Positions 1-8,642 of a stretch of DNA of 57,190 nt are shown one piece after another; the stretch's first letter is position 1, and the number at the start of each line of letters is the position of its first letter. Where the stretch lies: NCBI GenBank assembly GCA_902776545.1, contig CACYQO010000028.1, forward strand, positions 1 to 57,190, read 5' to 3'. The DNA comes from an uncultured Prevotellaceae bacterium (lineage in GTDB: Bacteria; Bacteroidota; Bacteroidia; Bacteroidales; Bacteroidaceae). Below the pieces are notes generated by a model, which saw only the letters and a program-made list of their open reading frames with translations, searched no databases and was not told the origin of the DNA. Made by a program: the position numbers and the translations under genes.

Positions 1-1610
1 TTGAAGTCACCAGAGAGCTCAGCAGCCTTGGTGGGCACCTCGCCAGCATATACCTGACCAGTGGTACCGTTCAGAGAGATGTAGTCACCCTCCTTATATG
101 TAACGCCGTCGATCTCGACAGTCTTGTCCTTATAGCTTACGTTCAGGGCACCTACACCTGATACGCAGCACTTACCCATACCACGGGCAACTACAGCAGC
201 GTGAGAGGTCATACCACCACGAGCGGTCAGAATACCCTCGGCAGCAGCCATACCGGCGAGGTCCTCAGGAGAGGTCTCGATACGTACGAGCACCACCTTG
301 TGGCCATCCTCGTGCCAAGCCTTAGCGTCGTCAGCGTGGAACACAATCTGACCACAGGCAGCACCAGGAGATGCGGGCAGACCCTGAGCAATCACCTTTG
401 CAGCAGAGAGAGCCTTCTTGTCGAATACGGGGTGCAGCAGCTCGTCGAGCTTCTGAGGCTCACAACGCAGAATGGCGGTCTTTTCGTCGATCATACCCTC
501 GTGGAGCAGGTCGATGGCAATCTTCACCATAGCAGCACCTGTGCGCTTACCATTACGGGTCTGGAGGAACCAGAGCTTACCTTCCTGAACGGTGAACTCC
601 ATATCCTGCATATCGTGATAGTGGTTCTCGAGGTTCTCCTGAATCTGATTCAGCTGAGCATAGGTCTCAGGCATAGCCTCCTCCATAGAAGGATACTTGG
701 CTACGCGCTCCTCCTCAGAGATACCAGCGCGCTCAGCCCAGCGCTGAGAGCCGATCTTCGTGATCTGCTGCGGGGTACGGATACCAGCCACAACGTCCTC
801 ACCCTGAGCGTTCACCAGATACTCACCGTTGAAAAGGTTCTCACCATTAGCGGCGTCACGGCTGAAGCATACACCGGTAGCAGAGGTGTCACCCATGTTA
901 CCGAATACCATGGCCATAACGCTAACAGCTGTACCCCACTCGTCGGGGATACCTTCCATCTTACGATAAAGGATAGCGCGCTCGTTCATCCAAGAACGGA
1001 ACACAGCACAGATAGCGCCCCAAAGCTGCTCGATAGGATCGTTGGGGAAGTCCTTACCAGTGCGCTCCTTGATGGCAGCCTTGAACAGCTGAACCAGCTT
1101 CTTCAACTCGTCAACGTTCAGGTCCTTGTCCAGCTTCACGCCACGCTCTTCCTTCACCTTCTCGATGATCTCCTCAAACGGATCGATATCGGTCTTGTTC
1201 ACGGGCTTCATCTCCAACACCACGTCACCGTACATCTGTACGAAACGACGATAGCTGTCATATACGAAGTGAGGATTCTGGGTCTTCTTCACCATACCCT
1301 CAGCCACCTCGTCATTCAGACCGAGGTTCAGGATGGTATCCATCATACCAGGCATAGAAGCACGGGCACCAGAACGAACGGATACAAGCAGGGGATTCTC
1401 CTTGTCACCGAACTTTGAGTTCATCAGCACCTCGATGTGCTTCACGGCAGCCATCACATCGTCGTTCAGCAGCTCCATGATCTTCTGCTGACCAACCTGA
1501 TAGTACTCGTTACAGCAATCGGTTGTGATTGTGAAACCTGGAGGAACGGGAACACCAAGCAGGTTCATCTCGGCAAGGTTTGCACCCTTACCACCAAGTT
1601 CCTCACGCAT
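1..1610 (-). CDS. ppdK: Pyruvate, phosphate dikinase, N-terminal and central part (3' end outside window)
   Basis: PPDK interconverts pyruvate + ATP + Pi with PEP + AMP + PPi in the cytoplasm. Reading the minus strand, the protein opens with the nucleotide-binding start GGKGANLAEMNLLGVPVPPG, runs through the ATP-grasp part, and reaches the phospho-histidine motif GGMTSHAAVVARGMGK followed by the swivelling domain; the PEP-binding barrel lies beyond the window. The only in-frame ATG is at 1610 (MREELGG). The expected family N-terminus, about 15-20 residues of the type M-x-KRVY-F-G, is missing. An ATG at 1626 starts MSQKR, as expected of the family, but that frame meets a stop seven codons later. 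This looks like a small out-of-frame deletion after codon 5. The ATP-site lysine of GGKG is kept, so a protein starting at 1610 could still fold. A -7 box (TAATTTTGC) lies at 1687-1679. Confidence 0.93.
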   Translation of the reverse strand, partial: MREELGGKGANLAEMNLLGVPVPPGFTITTDCCNEYYQVGQQKIMELLNDDVMAAVKHIEVLMNSKFGDKENPLLVSVRSGARASMPGMMDTILNLGLNDEVAEGMVKKTQNPHFVYDSYRRFVQMYGDVVLEMKPVNKTDIDPFEEIIEKVKEERGVKLDKDLNVDELKKLVQLFKAAIKERTGKDFPNDPIEQLWGAICAVFRSWMNERAILYRKMEGIPDEWGTAVSVMAMVFGNMGDTSATGVCFSRDAANGENLFNGEYLVNAQGEDVVAGIRTPQQITKIGSQRWAERAGISEEERVAKYPSMEEAMPETYAQLNQIQENLENHYHDMQDMEFTVQEGKLWFLQTRNGKRTGAAMVKIAIDLLHEGMIDEKTAILRCEPQKLDELLHPVFDKKALSAAKVIAQGLPASPGAACGQIVFHADDAKAWHEDGHKVVLVRIETSPEDLAGMAAAEGILTARGGMTSHAAVVARGMGKCCVSGVGALNVSYKDKTVEIDGVTYKEGDYISLNGTTGQVYAGEVPTKAAELSGDF

Positions 1611-1678
1611 CTCTCTTTTGGCTCATATTAATTCTGTTAGTTTATTAAATGTTTATAAATTGTTTTGCTTTTAATTGC

Positions 1679-1687
1679 GCAAAATTA
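1679..1687 (-). promoter_or_regulatory. Bacteroidota -7 box for ppdK
   Basis: The minus strand reads TAATTTTGC, matching the TAnnTTTG -7 consensus, about 55 nt upstream of the ppdK start region. No clear -33 TTTG is seen at ideal spacing, so the call rests on the -7 box and position. Confidence 0.55.
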
Positions 1688-1792
1688 CAATATTTCCCGC
1701 ACATATACAAGAAAAAAGCCCAAAAACTATTCCGCAATAATGATATTTATATTTTTTTGGCACGGATTACACGGATTAACACAGTTTTTTTG

Positions 1793-1800
1793 TACCTTTG
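1793..1800 (+). promoter_or_regulatory. -7 box upstream of the RlmD-type methyltransferase
   Basis: TACCTTTG lies 20 nt before the ATG at 1820, after a T-rich stretch. The short leader argues that the coding region starts at 1820 and not at the longer open frame further upstream. Confidence 0.65.
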
Positions 1801-1819
1801 CAGTCCAAATAAGACAGAT

Positions 1820-3289
1820 ATGACAAGGAAGAAGAAGTCATTACCGCTCCTTGAGGGCGTGACGATAGAGGCTGTGGCAGCCGAAGGCAAGTGCCTGTTT
1901 CACTGGGACGACCTGGTGGTGTTCGTACCTTTCTGCGTGCCCGGTGATGTCTGCGATGTGCAGATCCGTCGCAAGAAACATTCCTTCGCCGAGGGCGAGG
2001 TGGTGCGCTTTATTAAATATAGTAATGTACGCGTGAAACCGTTCTGCCAGCATTTCGGTGTCTGTGGCGGTTGCAAGTGGCAGGACCTGCCTTATACGGA
2101 ACAGTTGAAGTTCAAGCAGCAGCAGGTCTACGACCAGCTCTCGCGCATCGGCAAGATCGAACTCCCAGAGTTCCGTCCCATCCTCGGTAGTGTGAAGACG
2201 CAGGAGTACCGTAATAAGCTCGACTTCGGCTGTGCCAACAAGCGCTGGCTGACCAGCGAGGAGATTAGCACCCTCGTCCCGGGCGAGGGTGCTAAAAACA
2301 CACCAGCCATTGGATTCCATATCACCGGGGCGTTCGACAAGATCCTTCCCATCGAAAAGTGCTGGCTGATGGACGACCTGCACAACCAGATCCGCAATGA
2401 AGTGCGCGACTATGCCATCGCCAACGGACTATCCTTCTTCGACCTCCGGGCGCAGACTGGTCTGCTCCGCGATGTGATTATCCGAAATTCTAACACAGGC
2501 GAGTGGATGGTCATTATTCAGTTCCACTATGACAGAAGTAGTCAGGAGTCAGGAGTCAGGAGTCAGGAGCAAGCCAAAGGCTTACTGCAACATATCGCCG
2601 ATAAGTTCCCGCAGATCAGTGCATTAATGTATCTCGACAATCAGAAGTGCAACGACACCATCGGTGACCAGGACATCCTCGTCTTCAAGGGCAACGACCA
2701 TATCTTCGAACTGATGGAAGACCTCCGATTCAAGGTCGGTCCCAAGTCGTTCTACCAGACCAACACCGAGCAAGCCTATCACCTCTACGCCGTTGCCCGT
2801 GAGTTTGCGTTTGCAGAGTATTCCGAAAACTCTGAGCACTCAGATAAGCCTCTCATCTACGACCTCTACACCGGCACTGGCACCATCGCCAATTTCGTGG
2901 CCAAGAAAGCCCGTCAGGTCATCGGCATCGAGTACGTACCTGAGGCTATCGAGGACGCGAAAGTGAACTCCGAGATCAACGGCATCACCAACACCCTCTT
3001 CTATGCCGGCGACATGAAGGATATCCTCACCGACGACTTCATCGCCGAGCACGGACGTCCTGACGTAATCATCACCGACCCACCCCGTGCAGGCATGCAT
3101 CCCGACGTCGTCAAGACCATCCTCCGGGCAGCTCCCCAGCGTATCGTCTACGTCTCCTGCAACCCTGCCACACAGGCCCGTGACCTCCACGACCTCGACG
3201 CTGATTACCGTGTCGCCGCTGTCCAGCCCGTCGATATGTTCCCCCACACGCCCCACGTGGAAAACGTTGTCCTTCTCCTTCGTAGATAG
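1820..3289 (+). CDS. rlmD: 23S rRNA (uracil-C5)-methyltransferase, RlmD/RumA family
   Basis: SAM-dependent enzyme that makes 5-methyluridine in 23S rRNA. The 489-aa protein has an N-terminal TRAM-like segment, an iron-sulfur type Cys cluster (CQHFGVCGGCKWQ, about residue 80), the SAM motif YTGTGTIANFV, the ITDPPRAGMHPDV motif and the catalytic Cys in YVSCNPATQARDL. The open frame extends upstream, but the start was set at 1820 because a -7 box lies at 1793 and MTRKKKSLPLLEG matches family N-termini. The gene stands alone between divergent ppdK and the co-directional porin. It contains an in-frame run of four GTCAGGA heptamers at 2541-2568, encoding a Ser/Gln/Glu-rich loop that I do not expect in the family. 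TrmA/RlmC-type specificity cannot be excluded without alignment. Confidence 0.88.
   Translation: MTRKKKSLPLLEGVTIEAVAAEGKCLFHWDDLVVFVPFCVPGDVCDVQIRRKKHSFAEGEVVRFIKYSNVRVKPFCQHFGVCGGCKWQDLPYTEQLKFKQQQVYDQLSRIGKIELPEFRPILGSVKTQEYRNKLDFGCANKRWLTSEEISTLVPGEGAKNTPAIGFHITGAFDKILPIEKCWLMDDLHNQIRNEVRDYAIANGLSFFDLRAQTGLLRDVIIRNSNTGEWMVIIQFHYDRSSQESGVRSQEQAKGLLQHIADKFPQISALMYLDNQKCNDTIGDQDILVFKGNDHIFELMEDLRFKVGPKSFYQTNTEQAYHLYAVAREFAFAEYSENSEHSDKPLIYDLYTGTGTIANFVAKKARQVIGIEYVPEAIEDAKVNSEINGITNTLFYAGDMKDILTDDFIAEHGRPDVIITDPPRAGMHPDVVKTILRAAPQRIVYVSCNPATQARDLHDLDADYRVAAVQPVDMFPHTPHVENVVLLLRR
2541..2568 (+). repeat. Heptanucleotide block GTCAGGA x4 inside the methyltransferase gene
   Basis: Four perfect copies of GTCAGGA (28 nt). 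A change by one unit would shift the reading frame. Confidence 0.9.
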
Positions 3290-3327
3290 TCCTACGACTG
3301 CCTCAAGGTAAAAAAATGCAAAAAATG

Positions 3328-3359
3328 TTTGGTAGTTCCAAATATTTTTTGTATCTTTG
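3328..3359 (+). promoter_or_regulatory. Promoter of the porin gene
   Basis: -33 TTTG at 3328-3331, 20-bp spacer, -7 TATCTTTG at 3352-3359, about 40 nt before the start codon. Confidence 0.75.
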
Positions 3360-3398
3360 CGCCATATTACTCATTTCAATAACTAAAAGGAACAACGT

Positions 3399-4571
3399 AT
3401 GACAATGAAAAGACTGACAGGGATGATGGCACTGCTGATGGCGATGACCATCCCCGCCAATGCCGAGACGTTGGCAGATGAAACCGTGGCTACCGCTGCG
3501 GAAGTAGAGGAAACCACCGAAGCGGCACAGGCCGACCACAAGACGAAGATCGAGTTGCCCGCCTGGGTGAAGAACATCAAGTTCAGCGGCTACGGCATGC
3601 TGCAGTATCAGGGACAGGATCCCGAGGGTAATCACTCGAACACCTTCAAACTGCGCCTGGCCCGTTTCATCCTCGATGGTAAGATTGGTGATTTCGATTG
3701 GCGCGCCCAGATCCAGGGTACGAACGCCACTGGTCCCGGACAGCCTACCGTACAGCTCGTAGACCTCTACGCCGAGTGGAGGAAATTCCCGGAATTCAAG
3801 GTGCGTGCAGGACAGTTCAAGCGTGCCTTCACTTTTGAGAACCCCACCCACCCCATCACACAGGGATGGAGAGGCTATGCCGACGTCATCAACAAGCTCT
3901 CTGCCTTCGGTGACCGTACGGGTGAAAAGTCTTCTGGTGGTCGTGACATCGGTATCCAGGTGTCTGGTGACCTCTTCCCCAACGCCAATGGCCGCAAGCT
4001 GTTCCACTATCAGATAGGCGTGTACAACGGTGAAGGTGTGAACGAGTCGGATAAGGATAACCGCAAGGATATCATCGCCGGAGCCTGGGTGATGCCCATC
4101 AAGGGTGTGCGTATTGGTGTCTTCGGATGGACCGGTAGCCGTGGTGGCATGTTAGACCCACTGACAGGTGAGAAGCGCAGCGTGGAAAAGAACCGTTACT
4201 GTATCTCTGCCGAGTACGACTTGAACGAGTACACCTTCCGTGCTGAGTATATCCACAGCCAGGGTTGGGGTGCTGCCTCTCCTGGCAACAACGTGCGTGA
4301 AATCTGCTACGAGAATGGCGATAAGGCCGACGGCTGGTATGTGTTCGGCATCATTCCCCTGATCAAATCGAAGCTGCACGCCAAGGCACGTTATCAGACC
4401 TATCGCAACCAGAAGGACTGGGGTACATCAGTGAATCAGATAGAGTGCGGTCTGAACTATTTCTTCACGAAGAACCTGGAAATGCATCTGGAGTATTCGC
4501 ACGTGAACGACCGCAACCTGGCGAAACACGACTACAACCTGATTGACGTGGAGCTCGACTTCCGCTTCTAA
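3399..4571 (+). CDS. Outer-membrane porin, Porin_O_P (OprO/OprP-like) family
   Basis: Predicted beta-barrel porin of 390 aa. The N-terminus is a signal peptide (MTMKRLTGMMALLMAM, probable cleavage after PANA). A short charged linker is followed by the barrel opening IKFSGYGMLQYQGQDPEGN, then many alternating aromatic/polar strands, and the protein ends in the Phe-terminated strand VELDFRF recognised by the BAM machinery. In Bacteroidota such porins often carry phosphate or other anions, but nothing here fixes the substrate. It is monocistronic with its own promoter and ends into a long inverted repeat shared with the convergent flippase gene. Confidence 0.85.
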   Translation: MTMKRLTGMMALLMAMTIPANAETLADETVATAAEVEETTEAAQADHKTKIELPAWVKNIKFSGYGMLQYQGQDPEGNHSNTFKLRLARFILDGKIGDFDWRAQIQGTNATGPGQPTVQLVDLYAEWRKFPEFKVRAGQFKRAFTFENPTHPITQGWRGYADVINKLSAFGDRTGEKSSGGRDIGIQVSGDLFPNANGRKLFHYQIGVYNGEGVNESDKDNRKDIIAGAWVMPIKGVRIGVFGWTGSRGGMLDPLTGEKRSVEKNRYCISAEYDLNEYTFRAEYIHSQGWGAASPGNNVREICYENGDKADGWYVFGIIPLIKSKLHAKARYQTYRNQKDWGTSVNQIECGLNYFFTKNLEMHLEYSHVNDRNLAKHDYNLIDVELDFRF

Positions 4572-4587
4572 GACATATTTCTATTTT

Positions 4588-4660
4588 AGACATAAGAACA
4601 TAAGAACATATTGGCTGCGCTATAATAGCCCCATAATTTTGTTCTTATGTTCTTCTGTCT
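4588..4660. terminator. Long inverted repeat, probable bidirectional terminator made of octanucleotide arms
   Basis: Arm 4588-4608 (AGACATAAGAACATAAGAAC...) pairs with 4640-4660, 20 of 21 positions matching, around a 31-nt loop. Each arm is a tandem of an 8-nt unit (ACATAAGA-like). T-rich flanks follow on both strands. The stop codon of the flippase gene lies inside the right arm. Confidence 0.65.
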
Positions 4661-6138
4661 AAAAAGAAGAAGTACTTCTGTCTGAGGCGTTCCCAGAGAT
4701 GAGTCTTCTGATGGAGGATGAGCAGGGAGAACAAAGTGCTTACGAGCGTCAAGCCGATGCCGAAGACCCAGTAAGCATAACCGCCGACCGTGATGGTAGT
4801 GAAATAGGCCAACAGTCCGATGAGGATGTGAATGGCGCTATACTTCATCACGGCCGGCGACATTTTATACTTATAGCGCCAACGGGCGACTGCGTTGATC
4901 ATCACATAGTCGAAGATGTTCGCCAGGGTGATGGCTATGCCCGTTCCAACCAGTCCCCAGCGCAGGAAGCCGAAGATGATGAGAAACACGAACACCACGA
5001 AATAAACCCCTTCGAGCAGGAGAAACATCACCGAATAGCCGCGTGCCAGCGTGATATACGCCGCTGGCATCGTGACCGCCTTGAAGAACATCGCCAACAC
5101 AGCCACCTGCGTCATCGCCACCACCGGCACGAACTTCGAACTGAAGAATAACGGTATCAGCACAGGCAGGAAAATGATCAGTCCCACTAGCATAGGGGCT
5201 GCGATCAGCAGCGACACCTCCATCTGTTTATTTACTGTCTCGTTGGTCGCCTCAATGTCGGTATTCACCGCTGAGAGACGCGGGTAGTAGTCGGTCTCCA
5301 TCGCCGAGAATACCATGCCAGCGTAGGTGATGGTGATCATATAACCCGCATTGTAGAGACCCAGCACGTCGAGGTCGGCAGTCACGTTCAGCCACGAACG
5401 GATGAACATCTCCGCACCGGTGCCGATGATGCCTGCCAGCGTAAAAGCCACGCCCAGACGCACCATCTCCATACCCTCGCCAAGGATACCCTTCGCCCCT
5501 CGCAACTGCAAGGGATACAGCCGGTAAGACTCGCGGACGGTGAGCAACAACGTAATCAGCGCCATCAGCACAATGACCGGCACAATGCCTGCCTCGCCGA
5601 AGAAAAAATAGACGGGGACAGACACGAACAAGGCAGCGAAGACCGATCCCACCTGCACCAGTGCCAAGGATTTCAGACGTCGCCGACCTTTCAGGATGGC
5701 CGTCTCACCACCCGTCACAGCCAACATACCCACGGCAGGAGCCAGGAGGATGAAGTGGAGACTGTGGTCACCCCATGCGAAGGTGGTGCTGCTCAGGAAC
5801 GGACCTATGGCAACACACACGAGCATACCCAGAAGCGCCGTCAGCAAAGACCATGCCCTCACGACCTTCACAAAATGGACCACCTGCGGATGGCTGTCAT
5901 CTGGAAACTCTGAGAGCTGGCGCACCGCACTCGTCGAGATGCCGAAGTGCGTGGACTGTGAGATGAACGAGACGGTGGTGTTGAACAGCGTCACCAGTCC
6001 CATGCCCGAAGGACCAAGCAGCAGAGCCACAAACTTATTGCGTACAAGGCTCACCAATACATTGAGTCCCTGTACGCCCCCGAAGACACCCGTGTACTTC
6101 AACACATGGCCGTAGGCTCCTTTTTCGCTTTCGTTCAT
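4645..6138 (-). CDS. Wzx-type polysaccharide flippase (O-antigen translocase)
   Basis: Multi-pass inner-membrane protein of about 497 aa with roughly twelve hydrophobic segments. It probably flips lipid-linked sugar units across the membrane. The early segment GPSGMGLVTLFNTTVSFISQ and the following STHFGISTSAVRQLSEF are typical of Bacteroidota translocases of the polysaccharide-export/MVF superfamily. The ATG at 6138 (MNESEKGAYGHVLKY) is preferred to an ATG six codons upstream because the family starts there. The C-terminus FFFLDRRT is encoded by the inverted repeat at 4640-4660. No glycan locus adjoins it directly; glycosyltransferases lie about 10 kb away. Confidence 0.8.
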   Translation of the reverse strand: MNESEKGAYGHVLKYTGVFGGVQGLNVLVSLVRNKFVALLLGPSGMGLVTLFNTTVSFISQSTHFGISTSAVRQLSEFPDDSHPQVVHFVKVVRAWSLLTALLGMLVCVAIGPFLSSTTFAWGDHSLHFILLAPAVGMLAVTGGETAILKGRRRLKSLALVQVGSVFAALFVSVPVYFFFGEAGIVPVIVLMALITLLLTVRESYRLYPLQLRGAKGILGEGMEMVRLGVAFTLAGIIGTGAEMFIRSWLNVTADLDVLGLYNAGYMITITYAGMVFSAMETDYYPRLSAVNTDIEATNETVNKQMEVSLLIAAPMLVGLIIFLPVLIPLFFSSKFVPVVAMTQVAVLAMFFKAVTMPAAYITLARGYSVMFLLLEGVYFVVFVFLIIFGFLRWGLVGTGIAITLANIFDYVMINAVARWRYKYKMSPAVMKYSAIHILIGLLAYFTTITVGGYAYWVFGIGLTLVSTLFSLLILHQKTHLWERLRQKYFFFLDRRT

Positions 6139-6231
6139 TCTATCTCTATAACGCAACTGACACCTTTTTTATTATACAACGGAGCGGATTTTCGTGCTGA
6201 TATGATTATTACCAAACAATAACGGCTTTTT

Positions 6232-6365
6232 CTCCCCCTAAGTTAGGGGGAGCCAGAGGGGGTCTGAACGCGGGAAACTATTCGCTTCTTCAGACCACCC
6301 CTCGCTCGGCTTTGCCGCTTGCTACCAAAGGGACGCAAGAACCCCTCCTAACTCAGGAGGGGAAG
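6232..6365. repeat. Composite dispersed palindromic element (two copies, intergenic)
   Basis: The left half holds the 21-bp palindrome CTCCCCCTAA/G/TTAGGGGGAG (6232-6252) followed by GGGGGTCTGAAC. The right half, in the opposite orientation, has CTTCAGACCACCCC, then CTCGCTCGGCTTTGCCGCTTG (about 6301-6321) and a closing CCCCTCCTAACTCAGGAGGGG (about 6342-6362). Related copies lie at 15117-15160, inside uvrA at 22362-22430 and inside rsmG at 43099-43131. The right end abuts the stop of the HU-like gene. Confidence 0.8.
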
Positions 6366-6368
6366 AGA

Positions 6369-6968
6369 TTACCCTCCTGCTCCGGGACGCTCATCGTCGT
6401 CACCACCGTCGCCGCCAGTGTTACCGCCAGTGTTACCGCCAGTAGTGCCACCGTTCTGCGAACCACCGTTAGTGCCGCCAGCGTTGCCACTCTCGCCAGA
6501 CTCGGGCTCAGGGCTGAGAGCCGTGTCGTAGGTCTCCTCGAAGACCACGTCCTTCACCAGCGTCTTGACGACCACGTACTTCTGAACGATCTTGTTCTTC
6601 TTGTTCTTGGCCTGACCGACAACGATGCGCTCGGTTTCAGGCTGGAACAGTACTCGGCGAGTGGTGATGTTCTGAGCACCGCAGTCATCCTTGTCGCTGA
6701 CGCCGATGCTGGAGAATCCCACCTTGAAGATGCCGATGCCGTCGAGGCGCACCTTCTGACCAAGTTCGAAGAAGTGTTTCATGGCGTCACCCAACTCATC
6801 GAGCACGGCCTTGATGTCACTCTTCTTGACCGAAGCCTGCTTCTGGATGAAGTCTGCCAGTTCCTCGGTCTCGATGAAGTGCTGGTCATAGACAGCTGTT
6901 GCGAACCACTTACCGAAGGCAGTGCTCTCTTCGTTTTGGTTTTGGAGCTTTTTGAATTTCTGACTCAT
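6369..6968 (-). CDS. HU-related DNA-binding protein with Gly/Asn-rich tail
   Basis: 199-aa nucleoid-type protein. Residues 1-140 form the HU-like domain common in Bacteroidales: helical N-terminus (FGKWFATAVYDQHFIETEEL), then LGQKVRLDGIGIFKVGF and the strand NITTRRVLFQPETERIV. The last 40 or so residues are low complexity (TGGNTGGNTGGDGGDDDE), unlike canonical HU. The gene is monocistronic with a well-spaced promoter at 7050-7081 and a 5' leader of about 70 nt. A role in chromosome architecture is inferred from the family. Confidence 0.85.
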   Translation of the reverse strand: MSQKFKKLQNQNEESTAFGKWFATAVYDQHFIETEELADFIQKQASVKKSDIKAVLDELGDAMKHFFELGQKVRLDGIGIFKVGFSSIGVSDKDDCGAQNITTRRVLFQPETERIVVGQAKNKKNKIVQKYVVVKTLVKDVVFEETYDTALSPEPESGESGNAGGTNGGSQNGGTTGGNTGGNTGGDGGDDDERPGAGG

Positions 6969-7049
6969 AACCTAAAAATATTTCATGGTATTAAACTATG
7001 TTGTGACGAACTACTCCGGGCCGCCACATCCCGCTTTTTAATTATGCTA

Positions 7050-7081
7050 CAAAGGTACAACTTTTTTCTGAAACTACCAAA
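7050..7081 (-). promoter_or_regulatory. Promoter of the HU-like gene
   Basis: On the minus strand -33 TTTG (7081-7078), 20-bp spacer, -7 TACCTTTG (7057-7050). Confidence 0.75.
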
Positions 7082-7252
7082 AATTTTGGCAATTATTTTC
7101 GAATTTATTCTGATAATAATTGTTAATGGAAAGGTAAAGGGGATTAGCCTCCCAAAAACAATATTTTAATTAAAGTATTCTCCATTTGAGATAACTTTTT
7201 TGACGACGAATTGATAAAAGTTGTCCATTTTAGGAAACTTTTTAATTTTTAT

Positions 7253-7284
7253 TTTGGGAATACCGCTTCTTTTTATTAATTTTG
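7253..7284 (+). promoter_or_regulatory. Promoter of the orphan gene at 7419
   Basis: -33 TTTG at 7253-7256, 20-bp spacer, -7 TAATTTTG at 7277-7284. It predicts a leader of about 125 nt carrying the hairpin at 7345-7370. The rest of 6969-7418 is AT-rich and holds no convincing gene. Confidence 0.65.
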
Positions 7285-7344
7285 CAGCCAATTTAATTAG
7301 TATTTTTATGCCTGTTATAAGACATATAATAATAGAAGAAGGTT

Positions 7345-7370
7345 TTCGCAAATTATTCGTAGTTTGCGAA
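7345..7370 (+). promoter_or_regulatory. Perfect inverted repeat in the 5' leader
   Basis: TTCGCAAA (7345-7352) and TTTGCGAA (7363-7370) flank a 10-nt loop, about 50 nt before the start codon at 7419. It could be a repressor operator or an RNA hairpin; no T-run follows, so it is not an obvious terminator. Confidence 0.45.
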
Positions 7371-7418
7371 CAGGATAACTCATATTTATTCATTCATTAC
7401 AAATAGAAACCATAGCCT

Positions 7419-8588
7419 ATGCCAAATCCTTTTTTAATTGATCCAAACGAAGATACTCTGAGAAAAATGGACAAGATGTTCATTCCTGTGCGTGATGACC
7501 GTTTTATGTATGGCCTTCAGCAGAAAGAATGGAGCATTGAAGGCGTGCATAGTTTCATATCTAAGCTTCGGATTAGCTATGACTATACAAACAAAGAATA
7601 CCAGAGGATCTTAAGATTAAAGGATACCTACAATCTGGATTATCCCTCTGATCATAAAAAGTATTTCTCAACAGTTGTCGAGTTGCTGAGTAAGATGCGC
7701 TGTACGCTTTCCTCCTACAAGACAATCATAGACGATTTCCGTAAAAAAGCGAAACGTGGCAAGAAATCCACAAAACGAGCTAAAGCTTATGACAATTCAC
7801 CTCTGTTCACCGGCCCGTATTCGGTAGACATCTTCGGATGGGAAACTTACGACAAGTCGGTGAAAGATATGATGAAAGAACTGAATGACTATCTGAAATT
7901 GGCTGGAGACTGCCTTGATACGTGTATAGACATCATAGATGAAGAAAAAGCCATCCAGTCCGATCCGGATTTGGCCTGTCCAAGATATGATAACAGTTTT
8001 AAACGTTCGGTCAAAGCGAACAAGAAACTTATCGAGGTTATGGACGAAAGCAACGTTCGTATAGATAATGACTTGGTCAAAGCTATTGAAAACGCAGAAG
8101 ATGTGAGGCAGCTTATTGCAAGTCTGTTCCACGAGATCAACAATACGGATTTCAATTACTTCTGTGCCTGCAAGACCATCAGCGATGCCCGGAAGATGGG
8201 ATTGACAGACGATGAGCTAATGGCTTTTGGAAAAGAAAATGCTGAGAAAGCATTCCGTCTTCGCATATTGCTTGATCATATTCTGGAACTTGCAGAGCAG
8301 AGAGACGACGTCATTGGATGGAAGAATATGTTGGCGGGTAAGTTTGTCATGCATGTCCTCTTTTGGTGTGGTTGGGACGGCAGTAAGAACGAAACCATGC
8401 TGAAATGTATATCTACTCGCTGTCAAGGAATCATTGGAGTCGTCCAAATGGGAGCAGTCATGACTGAGAGAAGAAAACTTGTTAACATTGAGAATTCAGA
8501 GATTAAAGAGCAACAGAATGCTTTCAATCAGGATATGGATGCTTTTGTGGATTCCTTTTTGGATGAAAACCCCCTAAATTCCAACTGA
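7419..8588 (+). CDS. Protein of unknown function in the accessory island
   Basis: 389-aa protein, not recognised. It appears soluble and mostly helical, with no signal peptide or membrane span. A basic patch lies near residues 108-123 (FRKKAKRGKKSTKRAKA), a possible nucleic-acid contact, and there are several Cys and Trp in the C-terminal half (HVLFWCGWDGSK). Codon use is more AT-rich than in neighbouring housekeeping genes, which suggests transfer. It lies just upstream of, and in the same direction as, the primase-helicase gene, separated by about 400 bp of repeat-rich DNA, so a role in the same mobile element is plausible. There is no clear ribosome-binding site, as is usual in Bacteroidota. 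Confidence 0.75.
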   Translation: MPNPFLIDPNEDTLRKMDKMFIPVRDDRFMYGLQQKEWSIEGVHSFISKLRISYDYTNKEYQRILRLKDTYNLDYPSDHKKYFSTVVELLSKMRCTLSSYKTIIDDFRKKAKRGKKSTKRAKAYDNSPLFTGPYSVDIFGWETYDKSVKDMMKELNDYLKLAGDCLDTCIDIIDEEKAIQSDPDLACPRYDNSFKRSVKANKKLIEVMDESNVRIDNDLVKAIENAEDVRQLIASLFHEINNTDFNYFCACKTISDARKMGLTDDELMAFGKENAEKAFRLRILLDHILELAEQRDDVIGWKNMLAGKFVMHVLFWCGWDGSKNETMLKCISTRCQGIIGVVQMGAVMTERRKLVNIENSEIKEQQNAFNQDMDAFVDSFLDENPLNSN

Positions 8589-8642
8589 CTTTTGACTTTT
8601 TCATGCTATCATTTGGGCTGGCCTCTATGAGTGTCAGCCCTT

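Noticed and set aside
201-1418. 405-aa plus-strand open frame
   Set aside because: It is the antisense of ppdK; the minus strand gives clear PPDK motifs (GGMTSHAAVVARG), while this frame has no recognisable domain.
4588-4660. Invertible promoter flanked by inverted repeats
   Set aside because: The spacer has no -7/-33 pair and the site lies between two convergent genes, so a terminator is more likely.
7221-7406. 61-aa hydrophobic plus-strand open frame
   Set aside because: Begins upstream of a well-spaced promoter (-7 at 7277) that lies inside it, and its AT-rich composition alone explains the hydrophobic sequence.
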